From CBCPMX01 sp965120355 (lineage in GTDB: Bacteria > Bacillota > Clostridia > Oscillospirales > Oscillospiraceae): DNA of 16,108 nt. Of the stretch, positions 12,268 through 16,108 are shown one piece after another. How positions within the stretch are numbered: position 1 is the first letter of the stretch; each line of letters opens with the position of its first letter. Made by a program: the position numbers and the translations under genes. The DNA lies in NCBI GenBank assembly GCA_965120355.1, contig CBCPMX010000089.1, positions 1-16,108 of the forward strand, in the 5' to 3' direction. The notes beneath the pieces were generated by a model. It saw nothing but the letters and a program-made list of their open reading frames with translations. It ran no database searches and had not been told where the DNA came from.

Positions 12268-13884
12268 ATGGAATCTGCTGCATCCGGCCGCGCCATGTCG
12301 TTCCGGAAAATTCTGACCTACTATATACTTCCGTTTTTATCGCTAGTCTTCGTGTGTGCATATCCCTGCGCGTTTTTGTATCTGCAAAACGTGAACGAGG
12401 CGTTTCTCATGGACGTGCTCCCGTTTTTTGCGATTTTTTTAGGCACCGGCGTGGTGATCGGCGCAGACTGTCTGCTTTTTTTGCGCAATTTTGCCGCTTC
12501 CGCGCTCATGGCGGACTTGTGCATGTTGGTCATCACCAACGGCAATCTGATCATTTCCAATATTAAAGCCCGCTGGCCGTGGTTTTTGATCCGATACCAG
12601 CTTCTATTGATGTTCCTGCTGCTGCTGGCCGTGTTTATTCTGCTGTTTGTCAAGCGGAAGAAGTGGAACTGCCGGCCCTTTGCCGGCATTGTGGCGGCAG
12701 TATTTGGCGGGTTGATCCTGGTCAATGTGCTGACAGCGTTGCCGGCTATGTTCACCACCGCCTCCACCAGCGTCAGCACTGCCGCACTGTCCGAAGAAGC
12801 CGCTTCCATCCACTTCACTTCGGACGAACGGCCCAACGTGTATTATCTCATCTACGACGAGTACGGCGGCTTTGAAAATCTGGAGCATCTGTTCGACTAT
12901 GACAACGGGGAATTCCGCCAGTTTCTGGAGGAGGAAGGCTTTAACATCAACGTCTCCGGCATCAATTCCGAATCCTGCTGGACTGTGACCCTGATGCCCA
13001 ATTTGCTGAATTTGAACTATGTGTTCACGGAGGTTCCCGAGACCTCTTTGCAGATTCAGTATTTGGACAACCCATTTTTGTTTCAGATTTTTTCCAACAA
13101 CGGCTACCGCATCAACGTCATCAACCATATGGACTATATTGGCCACACCGGCACCAATCAGCTGACGGAGAATCAAACCCGGGACAATATCGCAACCTAT
13201 CTATATGAAAACAGCCTCTATTCCCTGATTCCCGCCACCGGCGACCTCTATGACGCGCTTCACTGGTCCGACTATTATCGAGGCTATGTGGACCGGCTGC
13301 AAAATTGCCTGGAGGCTCAGCAGACCATGTGCGAGGCGGCGCAGGGCCAGCCTACCCTGACCGTAAGCTATATGCAATTCCCACATTGGCCCTATGTGTT
13401 TAACGCCGATGGTTCTGTCCGGCCCGACGGCGAGGTTCACTTCATCCGCGATTTCTATTTGAGCCAGCTGGAATACGCCAACACTACCATTGAGTCCGCC
13501 GTGCGGCAGATCAAAGAAGAGGATCCGGACGCCATGATTATTATCCAGTCCGACCATGGCTCCCGCTTCCCCTTCCAGCAATATGAGGCCTACGGCATCG
13601 ACTATGATCCAGTGGTGGAAACACCCTATATGCAGAACAAGCTGGATGTGGTCTACTACAAAGGACAAACGTTTGACATTGAAGGGCTGACTGGTATCAA
13701 CACCATCCGGTATATGCTCAACGAAGTTTTTGGCACGGAGCTGGAGCTGCTGGAAGCGCCCACAGGGTATCTTTTCTATTCTGACAATCCCGGCAGCTAC
13801 GACTATGACGCCCTGTTTGAATCCATCAGCACTGAGGGAAAAGCCGGAAAAGACAAGGCCGGTGACACCAAGGATATCACATGA
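12268..13884 (+). CDS. Membrane-anchored sulfatase/LtaS-like enzyme, 538 aa
   Basis: A polytopic protein with about five N-terminal membrane helices (15-38, 47-71, 75-97, 110-128, 138-158) and a large domain from about 160, expected outside the membrane. This is the layout of lipoteichoic acid synthase-type enzymes. The alkaline phosphatase/sulfatase superfamily core is visible: PNVYYLIYDEYGG with metal ligand D197, a candidate nucleophile Thr (T239 or T241 in SCWTVTLMPNLLN), PHWP with H373, and SDHG with D429 and H430. A phosphoglycerol or phosphoethanolamine transferase, or a phosphodiesterase, on surface polymers is plausible; true sulfatase activity is unlikely without a CxPxR motif. AAGGAGG at 12249-12255 is 12 bases before ATG 12268, a long spacing. 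It shares an operon with the YidC-transferase fusion, which starts 19 bases after its stop. Confidence 0.8.
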   Translation: MESAASGRAMSFRKILTYYILPFLSLVFVCAYPCAFLYLQNVNEAFLMDVLPFFAIFLGTGVVIGADCLLFLRNFAASALMADLCMLVITNGNLIISNIKARWPWFLIRYQLLLMFLLLLAVFILLFVKRKKWNCRPFAGIVAAVFGGLILVNVLTALPAMFTTASTSVSTAALSEEAASIHFTSDERPNVYYLIYDEYGGFENLEHLFDYDNGEFRQFLEEEGFNINVSGINSESCWTVTLMPNLLNLNYVFTEVPETSLQIQYLDNPFLFQIFSNNGYRINVINHMDYIGHTGTNQLTENQTRDNIATYLYENSLYSLIPATGDLYDALHWSDYYRGYVDRLQNCLEAQQTMCEAAQGQPTLTVSYMQFPHWPYVFNADGSVRPDGEVHFIRDFYLSQLEYANTTIESAVRQIKEEDPDAMIIIQSDHGSRFPFQQYEAYGIDYDPVVETPYMQNKLDVVYYKGQTFDIEGLTGINTIRYMLNEVFGTELELLEAPTGYLFYSDNPGSYDYDALFESISTEGKAGKDKAGDTKDIT

Positions 13885-13903
13885 AAAGGACTGACACAGT
13901 AAC

Positions 13904-16009
13904 ATGTCCATTATCAACACTTTCATCGGCACGCCCCTGGGCTGGCTCATGCGGCTGTGCTATGAACTGATTGGCTCCTACGGACTGGCCATCGTCCTGT
14001 TTACGCTCCTGAGCAAGGTGGTTCTGCTGCCGGTATCCATTCTGGTGCAGAAGAACAGTATTAAAATGATCCGGCTTCAGCCGGAAATGAACCAGATCTC
14101 CCTGCGCTATGCCGGAGACAAGGACAAAATTGCCGAGGAACAGATGGCCCTGTATGCCCGGGAACACTACCATCCCTTTCTGAGCATGGTGCCGCTGCTG
14201 ATTCAGATCCCGCTGATTCTGGGGCTCATCAACGTGATTTATAACCCCATGCAGCATCTCTTGCAGATCCCCACAGACGTATGCAGCGCCCTGGTAGAGG
14301 CCGCCGGAGTCACAGGCAGCGGCGCACAGCTGGCTGTGATGGAAAAAATCGCTGCCCCAGGGGGACTGGACTGGTTGTGCTCTCTGTCCGTTCCCGGCGC
14401 GGATCTGGCTGCCATCGGGCAGCAGGTGCTGAGCTTTGACACCACCTTTTTGGGCATCAACCTGGCCGATGTGCCGCCGCTGTTGCCGGTGACGGTGCTG
14501 AGCCTGGTGCCTGTGGGCAGCTGTCTGTCCACCCTGGTGCTGTGTGTCTGCCAAAACCGCGCCAATGTCCTCCAGCGGGAACAGGGCTTCTGGGCCCAAT
14601 GGGGCACAACCCTGTTTACGGTGGCCTTTTCCACCTATTTTACCTTCCTTGTCCCCGCCGGTGTCGGCATGTATTGGATCTGCAGCAACCTGTTCGCCTG
14701 CATCCAGCTCTATGTCCTGAACTGGCTCTACAAACCGGAAAAGTACATCGACTACGAAACGCTGGAACAGACCAAGCAGCTGCTGGCCCAACAGAAGCAG
14801 CGGGACGCGGAACTGAAAAAGCAAACTGCCCCATACCGCCAGAAGGAGCGCGCCGATTACCGCCGCTTCATGAAGGACGACGAGACCAAGCAGTTGGTGT
14901 TCTACAGCGAGTCCAGCGGCTTTTATAAATACTTTGAGGGCTATATTGAGGAGATTCTGGCCAATTCGGATCTGACCATCCACTATGTCACCGGTGACCC
15001 CAATGACGCCATTTTCCAGAAGGAAAATCCCCGCATTCAGGCTTATTACATCGGTGAATACCGGCTGATTCCCTTCATGATGAAAATGGACGCCGATATG
15101 GTGGTCATGACCATGCCGGACCTGGAGACATATCACATCAAGCGCAGTTACGTCCGTAAAAACATCGAATATGTCTACACCGACCACGGCGTCAGCAGTG
15201 ATAACCTGATGCTCCGCACCCATGCCCTGGATCACTTCGACACACTGTTCTGTGTCGGTCCCCATCAGGTGGCGGAGGCCCGCGCCATCGAGGCTCTGTA
15301 CGGACTCAAGCCCCGCACGCTGGTGGAAGTGGGCTACGATTTGCTGGACCGGATGATCGCCGACTTCGGCGCAATGCCGCTCAACACTGCCCCCAAGAAG
15401 ACCATCCTCATCGGCCCCAGCTGGCAGGTGGATAATATTCTCGATTCCTGCCTGGATCCCCTGCTGAAGAGCCTGCTGCCGTTGGGCCACCGGATCATTC
15501 TGCGGCCCCATCCCCAATACGTGCGCCTCTATCCCGACCGGATGCACGCCATTGCCAGCCGCTACGCCAGCCTGGTGGGAGAGGACTTCATCATCCAGAC
15601 CGATTTCTCCTCCACCGACACGGTATACTCGGCGGACCTGCTGATCACCGACTGGTCCAATATCGGCTATGAATACGCCCTGTCCACCCTGAAGCCGGTG
15701 CTGTATATCAACACCCCCATGAAGGTCATGAATCCGGAGTGGGAGCAAATCGACGTCGTCCCCTTTGATATCCGCATCCGCGACCAGATTGGCGCGTCCC
15801 TGGACCCATCAGAACTCTCCAAGGCCGGCGAAACTGCGGCCAATCTGCTGGCCCGCGCAGGAGAATTCCGGGATCTGATCCGGCAGATCCGGGAGACGGA
15901 GATTTTCAATCTGGGTTCTGCCGCTAAGGTGGGGGCGGATTACATCATCCGCCGCTGCGAAGAGCTCCGTCTCATACGGGAAGCGGAAGAAGACGACGAC
16001 GAGGATTGA
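13904..16009 (+). CDS. YidC/Oxa1 insertase fused to a CDP-glycerol glycerophosphotransferase (TagF-like) domain, 701 aa
   Basis: Residues 1 to about 285 are a Gram-positive YidC. A first helix YGLAIVLFTLLSKVVLLPV (26-44) carries K38 at the position of the groove Arg of SpoIIIJ. Then come the cytoplasmic NSIKM...LQPEM...EEQMALY loop, helix PLLIQIPLILGL (97-108) and PAGVGMYWICSNLF (251-264) before the last helix. A Gln/Lys-rich helical linker (285-325) leads into a GT-B transferase domain (about 327-695) of the poly-glycerophosphate type: DHG (427-429), IGPSW, RPHPQ (534-538) and TDWSNIGYEYAL (582-593). The C-terminus is acidic (EEDDDED). One uninterrupted frame with even composition argues against an assembly artefact. 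The transferase would lie in the cytoplasm, tethered at the membrane. The ribosome site AAAGGA is 13 bases before the ATG. It probably makes or extends a wall or lipid-linked polymer with its operon partner. Confidence 0.88.
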   Translation: MSIINTFIGTPLGWLMRLCYELIGSYGLAIVLFTLLSKVVLLPVSILVQKNSIKMIRLQPEMNQISLRYAGDKDKIAEEQMALYAREHYHPFLSMVPLLIQIPLILGLINVIYNPMQHLLQIPTDVCSALVEAAGVTGSGAQLAVMEKIAAPGGLDWLCSLSVPGADLAAIGQQVLSFDTTFLGINLADVPPLLPVTVLSLVPVGSCLSTLVLCVCQNRANVLQREQGFWAQWGTTLFTVAFSTYFTFLVPAGVGMYWICSNLFACIQLYVLNWLYKPEKYIDYETLEQTKQLLAQQKQRDAELKKQTAPYRQKERADYRRFMKDDETKQLVFYSESSGFYKYFEGYIEEILANSDLTIHYVTGDPNDAIFQKENPRIQAYYIGEYRLIPFMMKMDADMVVMTMPDLETYHIKRSYVRKNIEYVYTDHGVSSDNLMLRTHALDHFDTLFCVGPHQVAEARAIEALYGLKPRTLVEVGYDLLDRMIADFGAMPLNTAPKKTILIGPSWQVDNILDSCLDPLLKSLLPLGHRIILRPHPQYVRLYPDRMHAIASRYASLVGEDFIIQTDFSSTDTVYSADLLITDWSNIGYEYALSTLKPVLYINTPMKVMNPEWEQIDVVPFDIRIRDQIGASLDPSELSKAGETAANLLARAGEFRDLIRQIRETEIFNLGSAAKVGADYIIRRCEELRLIREAEEDDDED

Positions 16010-16017
16010 TCGTATTA

Positions 16018-16086
16018 GGAGGAAGGTTGAAACATTGTAATTTGAGTACCATTCCGAAAAAGGGCGCACAAAACCACGCCCCCTAA
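16018..16086 (+). other. Ribosome-site-like AGGAGG with a 19-codon TTG frame (doubtful)
   Basis: AGGAGG at 16018-16023 precedes a TTG at 16027 that opens a 19-codon frame ending TAA 16084-16086. The peptide would be short and basic with no recognised motif. The spacing of 3 bases is too tight, so this is probably not a gene; it may be a leader for a gene beyond the window. An ATG at 16100 near the right edge lacks a ribosome site. Confidence 0.15.
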
Positions 16087-16108
16087 AAGCGAGCGAAAAA
16101 TGAAGTTA

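Noticed and set aside
13877..15748. A 623-codon - strand open frame opposite the YidC fusion
   Set aside because: Its composition (His, Gln, Gly, Val rich) is typical of an antisense shadow. The + strand carries unmistakable YidC and transferase motifs.
13904..16009. Two separate genes joined by a sequencing error
   Set aside because: There is one uninterrupted frame with a plausible linker. No ribosome site or start signal is visible near the domain boundary, around position 14,800.

Overview
This window reads as chromosomal DNA of an anaerobic Firmicute, most likely a gut-type Oscillospiraceae/Clostridia relative. That assignment is inference. It rests on strong AGGAGG-type ribosome binding sites, TATAAT-type promoters, moderately high GC, a crotonase/3-hydroxybutyryl-CoA dehydrogenase pair of the clostridial butyrate type, LplA/LipO-type lipoprotein binding proteins, and a Gram-positive style YidC and sulfatase-like wall enzyme.

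Region 1 (1-5660) is a catabolic block on the + strand. After the tail of an unidentified gene and a strong hairpin comes a roughly 300-base structured leader. Five genes follow: a short-chain dehydrogenase, an enoyl-CoA hydratase with an Ala/Lys/Glu-rich insertion, a clostridial-type 3-hydroxybutyryl-CoA dehydrogenase, a second 3-hydroxyacid dehydrogenase of the carnitine dehydrogenase/lambda-crystallin type, and a beta-keto acid cleavage enzyme (BKACE, DUF849). The proposed logic is that a 3-hydroxy acid is oxidised to a 3-keto acid. BKACE then exchanges it with acetyl-CoA to give an acyl-CoA plus acetoacetate, and the four-carbon unit is reduced and dehydrated toward crotonyl-CoA. The substrate is unknown. 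Carnitine-like compounds are one option, and lysine-derived 3-keto-5-aminohexanoate looks less likely. The BKACE gene also has its own promoter behind a hairpin. The 361 bases between the hydratase and the dehydrogenase are packed with hairpins and hold a 29-base exact copy of the hydratase 3' end.

Region 2 (5717-11862) holds a small unknown protein on the - strand, then a transport-like block. Two paralogous lipoprotein solute-binding proteins (one +, one -) flank a cytoplasmic-looking right-handed beta-helix protein with a Pro/Gly-rich segment. No ABC permease or ATPase is visible. The promoter region of the first binding protein carries helically phased T-tracts.

Region 3 (12170-16009) is a two-gene cell-envelope operon. 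It encodes a five-helix membrane protein with an extracellular sulfatase/LtaS-like domain, then a 701-residue fusion of a YidC/Oxa1 insertase to a CDP-glycerol glycerophosphotransferase (TagF-like) domain. That fusion is the most unusual gene in the window. It suggests a membrane device that couples glycerophosphate-type polymer chemistry to a YidC scaffold. About 99 bases after it contain no confidently recognised gene.
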